DNA of 20,778 nt from Bacillota bacterium (GCA_023415815.1 JAEZJL010000026.1:1-20778), one strand, 5' to 3'. Positions 1-7,984 are shown, numbered from the stretch's first letter. Numbers and translations: made by a program. Notes: generated from the sequence alone by a model not told the origin.

Positions 1-543
1 GAGGAGCTGACCAGGAAGAACCGTGAGCTTGAATACCTGGTGTTCCACGACCCCATGACGCATCTTTACAACCGCAGGAGATTCGAGGAGCTGCTCAGAA
101 ACGAGATTGCCATCATCCGCCGGTATCCTCATGATTCCTGCATTATCATACTGGACATAGACAATTTCAAGAGGGTCAACGACAATTACGGCCACCCTGC
201 CGGAGACATGGTGATCAGGCAGATAGCCGCAGTATTGAAGGAAAATGTGAGAGAGACCGATGTGGTATCAAGATGGGGCGGCGAAGAGTTCCTGATACTC
301 CTGCCGAATACGTCGCTGGCGGACGGAAGGCTGACGGCCGAAAAGCTGAAAAAAATCATCGGGAATATGGAATTTTCAATAAAGGAAAAAACAGTGTATA
401 TTACGGCCAGCTTCGGAGTCACAGGCCTCAGGGGAGACAGGAAGGACTCACTTGAAATGGCCTACAAGGACGCGGACAACGCGCTTTACCTCGCGAAGGA
501 AAGAGGTAAAAACCGCGTCGAGATCGCATACTACATACAATGA
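1..543 (+). CDS. GGDEF domain protein (diguanylate cyclase), 3' part only
   Basis: The reading frame is open from base 1, so the gene starts before the window and only about 180 C-terminal residues are present. They begin with a charged helical stretch (EELTRKNRELEYLVF) of the kind that links a sensor domain to GGDEF, then the DPMTHLYNRRRF start of the domain. The active-site signature is GGEEF (in RWGGEEFLILLP), a permitted variant. The metal-binding aspartate lies in ILDIDNFKRVND. An RxxD inhibitory site (RETD) sits five residues before GGEEF, as in product-inhibited enzymes. The protein would make c-di-GMP from two GTP. The sensory part is not visible, so the input signal is unknown. The gene ends with TGA at 541-543. 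Confidence 0.93.
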   Translation, partial: EELTRKNRELEYLVFHDPMTHLYNRRRFEELLRNEIAIIRRYPHDSCIIILDIDNFKRVNDNYGHPAGDMVIRQIAAVLKENVRETDVVSRWGGEEFLILLPNTSLADGRLTAEKLKKIIGNMEFSIKEKTVYITASFGVTGLRGDRKDSLEMAYKDADNALYLAKERGKNRVEIAYYIQ

Positions 544-554
544 ATAAAAGACCG

Positions 555-651
555 GGCTCGTTAGTTTTTTCACTTGTATTACCTCATTAATCAGTTGCAA
601 AATACATTCATTCCATGCCTTAATTTTTGCGGCTCGTTAGTTTTTTCACTT
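555..651. repeat. Pair of 21-base direct repeats
   Basis: The same 21 bases (starting GGCTCGTTAG and ending TTTTTTCACTT) occur at 555-575 and again at 631-651, 76 bases apart, in the gap between the GGDEF gene and the HAD gene. The copies contain a T6 run but have no obvious stem of their own, so they are not normal intrinsic terminators. Origin and role are unknown; a small duplication or paired binding sites are both possible. Confidence 0.75.
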
Positions 652-670
652 TCTTTTTGCAAACGGATAT

Positions 671-699
671 TTCAATATGCGGCCGACATATGGTACAAT
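671..699 (+). promoter_or_regulatory. Weak putative promoter for the HAD gene
   Basis: TACAAT at 694-699 is a good -10 match, and TTCAAT at 671-676 lies 17 bases upstream as a poor -35. It is about 60 bases before the chosen HAD start. The call rests on spacing and the -10 box only. Confidence 0.35.
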
Positions 700-759
700 T
701 TTATAAGCTGCCGGTGAATTATGTTTACCGGTAAAAATCAACGAACAGTGCGAGGTACT

Positions 760-1581
760 ATGACCGGACCGCATAAAGGCCCCTTTGCGGGCAGACTGCT
801 TGTCACAGATATGGACGGCACGCTTTTGAACGGAAAACACCAGGTAAGTCCCGAGAATTCCAGGGCTCTTAGAAAATTTACAGAAGGCGGCGGGCTTTTC
901 GCGCTTGCGACAGGAAGGATGGAGAAGGCAGTAACGCCTTATTTGCCTGATCTCCCCGTGAATGTGCCGGGCATCGTATATAACGGGGCTGCGATTTATG
1001 ACTTCTCCGAAGGCCGGGTCCTCTGGACCGACTGCCTGCCCGACAGTATGACGGAGATTTCGAGGAATATACTTGAGCGCTTCCCGGGCGTCGGCTACCA
1101 GGTTTTTCACGGCGGCGACATCTATTTTGTCAGGGAAAACGCATACACAGAGTGGCATATGCACAGGGAGGGCTTCGTGCCTATCGTCACAACGCTTGAC
1201 AAAGTACCGAAGCCCTGGTACAAAACGCTAATGGCATGGGATCCGGAGAAGCTGGCCCTCATCGAAGCCTGGCTGAAGGAGACGGGCGGGGATTTCCACG
1301 CCGTCTACTCGGAGCCGCAGTTCCTGGAAATGCTGAATGTTGGGGCCTCAAAGGGAAAAGCCCTGAAGCGGCTGGTTTCCATCCTTGGTATTCCCGGCCT
1401 GCAGGTCACGGCAATGGGAGACAATCTGAACGACCTGGAAATGCTGAAGGAGGCGGACGTGGGCATAGCCACGGGAAATGCCCATGAAGCGGTCAGGCAG
1501 GCGGCCGGCCTCTGCTGCTGCACCAACGACCTTCACGCCGTGGCGGAGGTCATCGGTTGGATGGAACACGGGACAATATAA
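760..1581 (+). CDS. Cof-type HAD-IIB family phosphatase
   Basis: This is a predicted cytosolic phosphatase of the Cof subfamily of haloacid dehalogenase hydrolases, which act on sugar phosphates, nucleotides or cofactor phosphates. Motif I is DMDGTLL with the nucleophile at about D17 and the general acid at D19. The conserved Lys lies in GASKGKALKRL, and the metal-binding motif IV is GDNLNDLEML. The C2-type cap lies between them. The 273-residue length is normal for the family. I chose ATG 760 because GCGAGG sits just upstream, whereas the in-frame ATG at 721 has no ribosome binding site. The true substrate cannot be read from sequence. Confidence 0.9.
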   Translation: MTGPHKGPFAGRLLVTDMDGTLLNGKHQVSPENSRALRKFTEGGGLFALATGRMEKAVTPYLPDLPVNVPGIVYNGAAIYDFSEGRVLWTDCLPDSMTEISRNILERFPGVGYQVFHGGDIYFVRENAYTEWHMHREGFVPIVTTLDKVPKPWYKTLMAWDPEKLALIEAWLKETGGDFHAVYSEPQFLEMLNVGASKGKALKRLVSILGIPGLQVTAMGDNLNDLEMLKEADVGIATGNAHEAVRQAAGLCCCTNDLHAVAEVIGWMEHGTI

Positions 1582-1653
1582 ATAAACGGTAGTTTTCTTT
1601 ACGTATTATTTAGTGTACAATTTTGATAAATAGATATGCAGGATGTGAATACT

Positions 1654-1758
1654 ATGAACAGAAATCTTGTAAAATGGATAGCCCTCATAACGGTAATCGT
1701 ATTCTTTTTGACGTCATTTGGGCTTATAGGCTATTCGGTGCTCTTCGCAAACCGGTGA
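1654..1758 (+). CDS. Small single-helix membrane protein, 34 residues
   Basis: This short ORF begins MNRNLVKWIALITV and ends YSVLFANR. A basic N-terminus is followed by one continuous hydrophobic helix (about residues 8-31), so it should sit in the membrane as a single-pass microprotein. A weak purine-rich site (AGGATGTGA) precedes the ATG, and TACAAT at 1616-1621 could be a -10 box. It stops 33 bases before the Memo/AMMECR1 gene on the same strand, so the two may be cotranscribed. Codon use looks like that of the neighbours. I do not recognise a named family; whether it is translated is an inference. Confidence 0.55.
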   Translation: MNRNLVKWIALITVIVFFLTSFGLIGYSVLFANR

Positions 1759-1791
1759 GCCCGGGCGCCGAGCCGCAGGGAGGTAGTACAA

Positions 1792-3201
1792 ATGGGCAGG
1801 ATCATCAGCGCATATATTTTTCCGCATCCTCCGGTTCTTGTCCCCGAGGTCGGGAAGGGCGATGAAAACGCCGCTTCGTCCACGCTGAAGGCCGTCGTAA
1901 AGGCCTCGAAGGAAATACGGGAGGAAGCTCCGACCACCATTGTAATAACAACTCCCCATATGGAAGCGCTGCTCGGGCCTCTGCAGGTAACGGTATCGCC
2001 TGAGCTGACGGGGAGCTTCCGCAGGTTCGGAGCTCCCGGCGTGAAGCTGGAGTTCGAGAACAATACCGGATTGGCCGGGGAAATCATAGCCCTTGCGGAA
2101 GCGGAGGGCTTCAACTGCGCCGTATACGGCGCGTCGGACGGCAGACGCGTAAGCTCCCGGGTAGAGCTAGACCACGGGGCGGCTGTGCCGCTGTATTTCG
2201 TAAGCAGGGAATTCAAGGGCTTCAAGCTGGTGCATATCTCCGTGGCAAGTCTCCAGCTGGCCGAGCTGTACCAGTTCGGGATGTGCATAGCAAAGGCGGT
2301 CGGAAAATCGGACGAAAGAGTCGTCTTCATAGCCAGCGGAGACCTCTCGCACAGGCTTTCGGACGCTTCGCCCTACGGCTTTGACAAAAACGGGCCGGAA
2401 TTTGACAGGCACATTGTTGAAAATCTGCGAGGCTCCACACCGGAAAAGCTGCTCGAAACGGGGGAGGATTTCTGCGAAAACGCGGGACAATGCGGCCTGC
2501 CCTCCATAGCGATCATGCTGGGCGCCCTTGACCGCCGTGAGCTGAAAACGGCTGTTTATTCGTACGAAGGGCCCTTCGGTATAGGTTACATGGTAGCGAG
2601 GCTGGAGCCCGGAGAGGACGGCAGTTCGGAAAGCCTGCCGGAAAAGCTGGCGGGGGCCGTCCTTGAAAGAGAGGCAGGTAAGGAAGACAGCGGAGACCCG
2701 TATGTTTCGCTTGCCCGGAAAACCCTTGAGGCATATGTCCGGGGAGGAAGAAGAGCAGCCATGCCGGGAGACCTGCCCGCCGAAATGCTGGAAAACCGGG
2801 CGGGCGTATTCGTTTCCATAAAAAAGCACGGAAGGCTGAGGGGATGCATAGGCACTATTTCCCCCGTCAGAAGGAATATTGCCGTGGAGATAATGGAAAA
2901 CGCCATAAGCTCAGGCACTCAGGACCCAAGGTTCGACCCCGTGCGGGAGGAAGAGCTCGGCAGCCTGGTATACTCCGTCGACGTGTTGATGGAGCCCGAG
3001 TCCATTGATTCCATAAAGCGGCTAGACGTACTCAGATACGGCGTTATCGTCAGGGCGGGAAGGCGATCTGGCCTGCTGCTGCCGAATCTGGAGGGTGTGG
3101 ACACGCCGGAGGAGCAGGTGGCGATCGCACTTCAGAAGGCCGGTATCAGGCAGGAGGAGAAATATACCATGGAGCGGTTTGAGGTGATAAGGCACAAATA
3201 A
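1792..3201 (+). CDS. AmmeMemoRadiSam system protein: Memo/LigB-type dioxygenase fused to AMMECR1
   Basis: This is a two-domain protein of 469 residues. Residues about 1-270 form a class III extradiol dioxygenase-like (LigB/Memo) domain, with candidate metal-site histidines in FPHPPVLVP (H12), TTPHME, DHGAAVPLYF and ASGDLSHRLSD. After a linker, residues about 300-469 are an AMMECR1 domain with its hallmark LRGCIGT motif near residue 350 and the following QDPRFDPV segment. Such fusions are one version of the AmmeMemoRadiSam system, in which Memo, AMMECR1 and a radical SAM enzyme occur together; the reaction is not established. The radical SAM partner is present at 4861-5730. The start is well supported by AGGGAGG upstream of ATG 1792. 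Confidence 0.9.
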   Translation: MGRIISAYIFPHPPVLVPEVGKGDENAASSTLKAVVKASKEIREEAPTTIVITTPHMEALLGPLQVTVSPELTGSFRRFGAPGVKLEFENNTGLAGEIIALAEAEGFNCAVYGASDGRRVSSRVELDHGAAVPLYFVSREFKGFKLVHISVASLQLAELYQFGMCIAKAVGKSDERVVFIASGDLSHRLSDASPYGFDKNGPEFDRHIVENLRGSTPEKLLETGEDFCENAGQCGLPSIAIMLGALDRRELKTAVYSYEGPFGIGYMVARLEPGEDGSSESLPEKLAGAVLEREAGKEDSGDPYVSLARKTLEAYVRGGRRAAMPGDLPAEMLENRAGVFVSIKKHGRLRGCIGTISPVRRNIAVEIMENAISSGTQDPRFDPVREEELGSLVYSVDVLMEPESIDSIKRLDVLRYGVIVRAGRRSGLLLPNLEGVDTPEEQVAIALQKAGIRQEEKYTMERFEVIRHK

Positions 3202-3203
3202 GA

Positions 3204-3237
3204 ACAGCCCCACGGGCGGCGGCCCTGCCAGGGCTGT
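3204..3237. terminator. Stem-loop between convergent genes
   Basis: ACAGCCC (3204-3210) pairs perfectly with GGGCTGT (3231-3237) around a GC-rich loop. It lies just after the stop of the plus-strand Memo/AMMECR1 gene and just past the 3' end of the minus-strand gene, where a bidirectional terminator is expected. There is no clear T-run on either side, so termination strength is uncertain. Confidence 0.4.
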
Positions 3238-3249
3238 ACTCAGGACCGG

Positions 3250-3885
3250 TCAATTATTGCACAGGGCTTGAATAAATCTGATGGAATCAAACTCATGCTC
3301 GGAGCCTATGAATACGACGGCGATCCTATGGTCTAAATTGCGGCATATGGCTTTTGCCGTGCGGCTGTCGTCTAAGTTTATTCCGTAAAGATGAACCCCG
3401 TCCTTGCGGCCCCCTTTTTTGTATAATCCGAGATCGTTCTCCGGGCTGACTCCCAACTTACCCGCATAGCTATCCAGATTCATGGCAAAATGGAATTCGA
3501 CAAGCTCTTTATACAGCGACTCCTCGACGATGAACACATCCGCCTGGCCTGCGAAGCAGTCCATCGACAGCTGGAGCTTTGAGCTGCTGTAATTATTCTG
3601 CTCTTCATACTTAATGCACTTAATATCGGGTAAAAGGGAAGCGATTAGCTTCTCATGCCTGAGCTTTGCCGATGCTTCATCCTCGTTGAAGGCGTTAAAC
3701 GGATCCAGTGACGTATTCTGGACGACCTTTACGTATAAATCCGGCTGCCTGGCATTGACGATTCCAAAAATACCAAATGAAAGGACAACAATGAGAATAA
3801 CGCCGGTAATTAAAAGCCTGTATTTTCTGAGGACAGAAGAAATAGCCGCAAGCTTGTTCAAGCTGCCGTCCGCATTTACGAGCAT
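3250..3885 (-). CDS. Hypothetical single-pass membrane protein
   Basis: A protein of 211 residues that I do not recognise. A short cytosolic N-terminus (MLVNADGSLNKLAAISS) is followed by a basic stretch, one transmembrane helix (LLITGVILIVVLSFGIFGIV, about residues 26-45) and about 165 residues expected outside the cell. The outer part has alternating alpha/beta-like segments and a DVFIVEESLYKEL stretch recalling solute-binding-like folds, but this is only an impression. I prefer ATG 3885, seven to eight bases after GGGGGGTGAT, over the GTG at 3897, which would lie inside the ribosome binding site. It follows the MBL-fold gene by 27 bases on the same strand and is probably cotranscribed with it. 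Confidence 0.65.
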   Translation of the reverse strand: MLVNADGSLNKLAAISSVLRKYRLLITGVILIVVLSFGIFGIVNARQPDLYVKVVQNTSLDPFNAFNEDEASAKLRHEKLIASLLPDIKCIKYEEQNNYSSSKLQLSMDCFAGQADVFIVEESLYKELVEFHFAMNLDSYAGKLGVSPENDLGLYKKGGRKDGVHLYGINLDDSRTAKAICRNLDHRIAVVFIGSEHEFDSIRFIQALCNN

Positions 3886-3912
3886 CAAACCAATCACCCC
3901 CCATAGAAAATA

Positions 3913-4677
3913 TCAATAGCTGTCCAGAACCAGTATTTCGGGTTTATCCTTTTCGTCAAGCTCCTTGCGCGTGACAATAATCTCTCCGTTATCGACATAG
4001 CGTATCCCTGCATGGAGCATTTCCGCAAAAGCCGGGTCCAGGCTTTGATCGCCGTGCGCAGGTATTACGAGCCTGGCTCCGAGCCTTGCGACAACATCGC
4101 CGCATTCCTTCAGGCTCATTTTCTTACCCCCGTCCCCCAATTGGATGATGAGTATATCCGCTTTGCCGATGCTCTTGAACATGTCTTCCGTCGGATAAAC
4201 GCCCTGCGAGGCAAAATGGGCAATCCTTATGCCGTCGATGTCGAATACGAAAATGACGTTGGGCATGTTGCCCGTGGACGGGACCCTCGGATTGTCATGC
4301 AAGCCCTTGACACCGGTTATACTGACCCTTCCGGCATTGTATACGCCGGCTTTGTCAAACAGACGGTATTTCCCCCCAAGCTTTGAGGTGTCGCAATGAT
4401 CCGGATGGTAATGGCTTATTGTTAATATATCAGGACTGACGTATTCATCCATTTGATAGGGGTCGGTCACAATCCGGAAGCTGTCGGGCGTCTCAAACCG
4501 GAAGCATTCGTGATTACCGGGGTATTTCACGATCCACAGACCCTCTTTGAAATCCGAAGGCCTGGCATAGGTGTTGTAAATATACGCAGGGCCTTTCGGA
4601 GTTTTATATATTAAAAATCCTATTAATAAAGCGAATAAAACAACGGCTATGATGCCTTTTTTATATCGGTAAATCAT
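3913..4677 (-). CDS. Membrane-anchored MBL-fold (UlaG-like) hydrolase
   Basis: A protein of 254 residues. An N-terminal basic patch and hydrophobic helix (about residues 8-24) form a signal anchor, so the domain should face outward. The rest is a metallo-beta-lactamase fold of the Lactamase_B_3/UlaG-like type. The metal motif is SHYHPDHCD (H89, H91, D93, H94), followed by GLHDN (H127), RIAHFASQG (H154) and VIPAHGD (H208). In this family the HFASQG position usually reads HLGDxG; the acidic metal ligand seems to be absent here, which may change metal binding or activity. The start at ATG 4677 is set by GAGGGTGG just upstream; the in-frame ATG at 4689 overlaps that site. Substrate unknown. Confidence 0.8.
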   Translation of the reverse strand: MIYRYKKGIIAVVLFALLIGFLIYKTPKGPAYIYNTYARPSDFKEGLWIVKYPGNHECFRFETPDSFRIVTDPYQMDEYVSPDILTISHYHPDHCDTSKLGGKYRLFDKAGVYNAGRVSITGVKGLHDNPRVPSTGNMPNVIFVFDIDGIRIAHFASQGVYPTEDMFKSIGKADILIIQLGDGGKKMSLKECGDVVARLGARLVIPAHGDQSLDPAFAEMLHAGIRYVDNGEIIVTRKELDEKDKPEILVLDSY

Positions 4678-4697
4678 TGCCACCCTCATACTTTTTC

Positions 4698-4750
4698 AGG
4701 TAATATATTATTGAAGATAGCATAAGCTTGCGGCGGGGACAATTGCAAAA
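4698..4750 (-). promoter_or_regulatory. Putative promoter of the minus-strand MBL-fold pair
   Basis: Reading the minus strand, TTGTCC is followed after 17 bases by TATCTT, and the -10 carries an extended TGC just upstream. It lies a few tens of bases before the MBL-fold start. This is a reasonable extended -10 promoter but not tested. Confidence 0.4.
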
Positions 4751-4751
4751 T

Positions 4752-4787
4752 TACAGGCATAACCTGCATTGTTGCAGCTTTTACCTG
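4752..4787. promoter_or_regulatory. Imperfect palindrome between divergent genes
   Basis: About 36 bases form an imperfect inverted repeat: outer arms ACAGG and CCTGT, inner arms CTGCA and TGCAG around TTGT, with roughly 13 of 16 arm positions matching. It lies between the divergent MBL-fold and radical SAM genes and could be an operator or RNA hairpin. Confidence 0.4.
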
Positions 4788-4860
4788 TCTTCGGAGTAAA
4801 ACGGATGAAATACGGGTATAATTTAACATCCGGAGCGATATACACTGGAAGGTGACCGGA

Positions 4861-5730
4861 ATGAACGGCGAAAAGCAGGCAATGTTTTATGAAAAAATCG
4901 AAGGTTCAAAGACTCGCTGCCGCCTCTGCCCGCACAATTGCGTTATCAGCCCGGGCGGAATAGGGATATGCAGGGCAAGGAAAAATATAGAGGGAGACCT
5001 CTTCTCACTTAATTATGCACGTATTGCCTCCATCTCGCTTGACCGGATAGAGAAAAAACCGCTCTATCGTTTCCACCCGGGCTCCATGATTTTGTCCGCG
5101 GGCACCTTCGGCTGCAATCTCAAGTGCTCCTTTTGCCAGAACTGGAGCATCGCGCACATGGATGCCGAAACAGACGCAATGCCGCCGGAGACGCTCGTGT
5201 CCATGGCGCTTGCCGCCGTTAAAAAAGGCAATATCGGGCTGGCATATACCTACAACGAGCCCTCCATATGGTTTGAATACGTCTATGACGCCTCAAGGCT
5301 GGCGAAAGAAAAAGGACTGTACAACGTGCTTGTCACAAACGGCTTCATCGGCAGGGAGCCGCTGGAGCTGCTGCTGCCTTATGTAGACGCCATGAACATA
5401 GACGTCAAGGCCTTTACGCCCTCCTTTTACGAAGAGGTGTGCAGGGGTGCGCTGAAAAACGTCATGGAAACCGTCGAAGCCGCCGCGGGCCGCTGCCATG
5501 TAGAGGTCACAACGCTTGTCATACCGGGCCTCAACGATTCCGTGGAGGAAATAGCGAGGCTCTCCGAATGGCTGGCCGGAATATCCCCGGAAATACCGCT
5601 GCACCTGTCCAGATTCTTTCCGAATTACAAAATGAAGGACAGGCCGCCCACGCCGGTGGAAACGCTTGAAAAGGCCAGGGATACGGCGCTGGGGAGGCTG
5701 CGGCACGTATATTTAGGAAATGTATGGTAG
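4861..5730 (+). CDS. amrS: AmmeMemoRadiSam system radical SAM enzyme
   Basis: A radical SAM protein of 289 residues, PflA-like in layout. The 4Fe-4S cluster motif is CNLKCSFC in GTFGCNLKCSFCQNW, near residue 85. An N-terminal cysteine cluster (CRLCPHNCVISPGGIGICRAR) and the AYTYNEPSIWFEY, NIDVKAF and LHLSRFFPNYKM segments fit the AmmeMemoRadiSam radical SAM family. ATG 4861 is preferred: GGAAGGTGA lies five bases upstream, while the in-frame GTG 4852 sits within that site. TATAAT at 4817-4822 is a likely -10 box. The protein stops right after HVYLGNVW; as I recall the family, many members run on for several tens of residues with extra cysteines, so this copy looks short at the C-terminus. Confidence 0.88.
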   Translation: MNGEKQAMFYEKIEGSKTRCRLCPHNCVISPGGIGICRARKNIEGDLFSLNYARIASISLDRIEKKPLYRFHPGSMILSAGTFGCNLKCSFCQNWSIAHMDAETDAMPPETLVSMALAAVKKGNIGLAYTYNEPSIWFEYVYDASRLAKEKGLYNVLVTNGFIGREPLELLLPYVDAMNIDVKAFTPSFYEEVCRGALKNVMETVEAAAGRCHVEVTTLVIPGLNDSVEEIARLSEWLAGISPEIPLHLSRFFPNYKMKDRPPTPVETLEKARDTALGRLRHVYLGNVW

Positions 5731-5811
5731 TTTCTCCGGTTTTTCAGTTATTTGTGTGAACTATGCACAAAATGTGTAATAATAAATTTATATTAAATAT
5801 AATAAAAAAAG

Positions 5812-5841
5812 TTTACATCTGAAACAAAAAGAGGGTATAAT
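5812..5841 (+). promoter_or_regulatory. Promoter of the cdaA operon
   Basis: TTTACA at 5812-5817 and TATAAT at 5836-5841 are 18 bases apart, a good sigma-A-type match. They lie in an AT-rich stretch about 50 bases before the cdaA start and no other gene stands between. Confidence 0.7.
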
Positions 5842-5888
5842 TCAATATGAGGGCGACAGCCATCCTTGACTCAGAGGTGTGAGGTTTA

Positions 5889-6764
5889 TTGGACTTTTTT
5901 AGCAGTATAAACTTAAGAGATCTCATCAACAACTTTGCCGGATACATAGGCTTTAAGGACCCGCTTTCCATTATCCGGGCTATTGTTGACATCAGCATCG
6001 TTTCGTATATAGTCTACAAGCTCATCATACTTGTCAGGGAAACAAGGGCCTGGCAGCTCATAAAGGGAATCCTCCTGATTCTGGCGGCTACGGAGCTCAG
6101 CAAGATCCTAGGTTTGAAAACCATTAACTATATACTCCAGAATTCTCTTTCCGTACTGACGCTGGGAGCTATCGTGCTGTTCCAGCCCGAGCTCAGAAGG
6201 GGTCTGGAGCAGATAGGGAGAAGCCGGTTCAAGGACATTTTCAACCTTGACGATACAAACAACCGCATACGGATAACGACGCTGATAGAAGAGATTATAA
6301 AGGCCTGCACGGAGTTTTCGAGGACGTATACGGGAGCCCTGATCGTAATCGAAATGAACACCAGGGTCGGTGAAATAATAAATACAGGCATACAGCTTGA
6401 TTCAAACGTTACGTCCGAGCTGCTCATAAACATATTTACGCCGAACACGCCCCTGCACGACGGGGCTGTAATAATAAGGGACAACAAGCTGAAAGCCGCG
6501 GCCTGCTTCCTGCCGCTGACCGACAACCCGAATCTCAGCAAGGAGCTGGGCACAAGGCACAGGGCGGCGCTTGGGATCACCGAGGTTTCGGACTGCCTGG
6601 CGGTGGTCGTATCCGAGGAATCGGGCAAAGTCTCATTTGCACTAAACGGGGGTCTTACCAGGAATCTTACATCCGATACCCTCAGAAAAGCATTGAACAA
6701 GAATCTGCTGGAAAAGAACGCTGTAAACAAGAAGCTGGCATTATGGAGGGTGAAGGCCAGGTGA
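5889..6764 (+). CDS. cdaA: Diadenylate cyclase CdaA
   Basis: Makes the second messenger c-di-AMP from two ATP. Three hydrophobic segments occupy about residues 29-95 (ISIVSYIVYKLIILV; LLILAATELSKIL; SVLTLGAIVLFQP), followed by a cytosolic DAC (DisA_N) domain. The catalytic DGA motif is at 191-193 (PLHDGAVIIRD), the RHR motif at about 221-225 (GTRHRAALG), and ALNGGL follows. The 291-residue length is typical. The start is TTG, placed after GAGGTGTGAGG; no better start is in frame. It overlaps cdaR by four bases (GTGA), implying translational coupling, and the glm genes downstream match the usual cda-glm locus. Confidence 0.96.
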   Translation: MDFFSSINLRDLINNFAGYIGFKDPLSIIRAIVDISIVSYIVYKLIILVRETRAWQLIKGILLILAATELSKILGLKTINYILQNSLSVLTLGAIVLFQPELRRGLEQIGRSRFKDIFNLDDTNNRIRITTLIEEIIKACTEFSRTYTGALIVIEMNTRVGEIINTGIQLDSNVTSELLINIFTPNTPLHDGAVIIRDNKLKAAACFLPLTDNPNLSKELGTRHRAALGITEVSDCLAVVVSEESGKVSFALNGGLTRNLTSDTLRKALNKNLLEKNAVNKKLALWRVKAR

Positions 6765-7984
6765 GGGACATATTCAAGAAGGATATATCGATAAAAATCG
6801 GAGCGGTATTGATCGCTATACTGTTCTGGCTTTATGTCTACAATAGTTCAAATCCGTTCACTACGACGACTTTCAGGAACATACCGCTCAAGATAGAAAA
6901 TGAGGCTTTTGTAACGGACAACGGCTACATAATCAAAAACAAATACAGGAGCAGCATCGACATCACGATAAGGGGACGCCAGGACGCTATCGACAAGGTG
7001 CGGAGCAGCGATTTTGAAGCCACGCTGGATTTTTCCCAGATAAAATCCCTGAACGACGTGACGCTCAGGATAGACGGCCCCATCTGCACCCAGAAGGATG
7101 TTGTCATCGAATCCTTCCAGCCGGGCTACATCGATATACAGCTCGCCAGGAACAAAAGCGGGAGCTTTCCTATCGAGCTCGTAAACAACATAACCATGAA
7201 ACCCGGCTACAAGCTGCTCAGGACCTCCCTGAACCCCGAAGCTATAACCATCGTGAACGAGGAAGCCATTATAGACAGCGTGGGCTCGATCAAGGCCGTA
7301 CTTGACATAAAGGATCTCGACAGGAATACGGTCCGGAAGGTAAACTGCAAGGTATACAACAGGGAAGGCAAGGAAATCACCGCGATGAGCGGAAACCTGA
7401 GCGTTGAGGTTTCGGTCGAGGTTGCGAAGGAGGTCCCGGTTACGATCGTAACAAAGGGCAAGCCCGCGGCCGATTATGTGGAAACGTCAAGGCTCGTTAC
7501 TCCGGACAGGGTGCTGATCACCGGCCCGCAGGATCAGCTTGCGAAAATTACCGACCTCAGGACCGAGCCCATAGACATCGAAAATATCAAGCAGGACTTG
7601 GATATAACGCCTGAGATAAAGCTGCCCGCGGGAGTAAAATTCGCAGAGCAGCAGAAGGAGGTCACCGTCAGTATAACCGTTGAAAAGCTTGGCGTCAGGG
7701 ATATGAGCGTTTCGAAAAACGACGTCAGGCTGTTGAACGCGGCAGGCGACGGCACGCTCAATTACGAAATACTGACCGAAAATACCACTTTGCAGATCAA
7801 GGGCAGGACGGCGGACCTGAACGGAGTCAGTCTCGAAAGCCTGCTGCCGGGCATCGATGTGGCGGAGCTTGCCGAAGGGACGCACAAGGTGCCCCTGAAT
7901 ATTACGCTGCCCTCTCAGGTAAAGCTAATGCAGGATGTGTTTGTTGAGGTGAAGGTGGCAAAATCCGAGAAGCCTGAGATGTGA
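6761..7984 (+). CDS. cdaR: CdaA regulatory protein CdaR (YbbR domains)
   Basis: A 407-residue protein with an N-terminal signal anchor (IGAVLIAILFWLYVYNSS) and four successive YbbR repeats, each about 85-95 residues, facing outside the cell. CdaR binds CdaA in the membrane and modulates c-di-AMP synthesis. I chose GTG 6761: it follows GGAGGGTGA by seven bases and overlaps the cdaA stop in a GTGA arrangement, whereas the in-frame ATG 6743 has no ribosome binding site. The product of that longer frame would only add six residues. Operon position directly after cdaA supports the call. Confidence 0.93.
   Translation: MRDIFKKDISIKIGAVLIAILFWLYVYNSSNPFTTTTFRNIPLKIENEAFVTDNGYIIKNKYRSSIDITIRGRQDAIDKVRSSDFEATLDFSQIKSLNDVTLRIDGPICTQKDVVIESFQPGYIDIQLARNKSGSFPIELVNNITMKPGYKLLRTSLNPEAITIVNEEAIIDSVGSIKAVLDIKDLDRNTVRKVNCKVYNREGKEITAMSGNLSVEVSVEVAKEVPVTIVTKGKPAADYVETSRLVTPDRVLITGPQDQLAKITDLRTEPIDIENIKQDLDITPEIKLPAGVKFAEQQKEVTVSITVEKLGVRDMSVSKNDVRLLNAAGDGTLNYEILTENTTLQIKGRTADLNGVSLESLLPGIDVAELAEGTHKVPLNITLPSQVKLMQDVFVEVKVAKSEKPEM

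Noticed and set aside
2167..2829. 220-codon minus-strand ORF inside the Memo-AMMECR1 gene
   Set aside because: It lies wholly opposite a gene with clear domain motifs, has no ribosome binding site and shows no recognisable domain.
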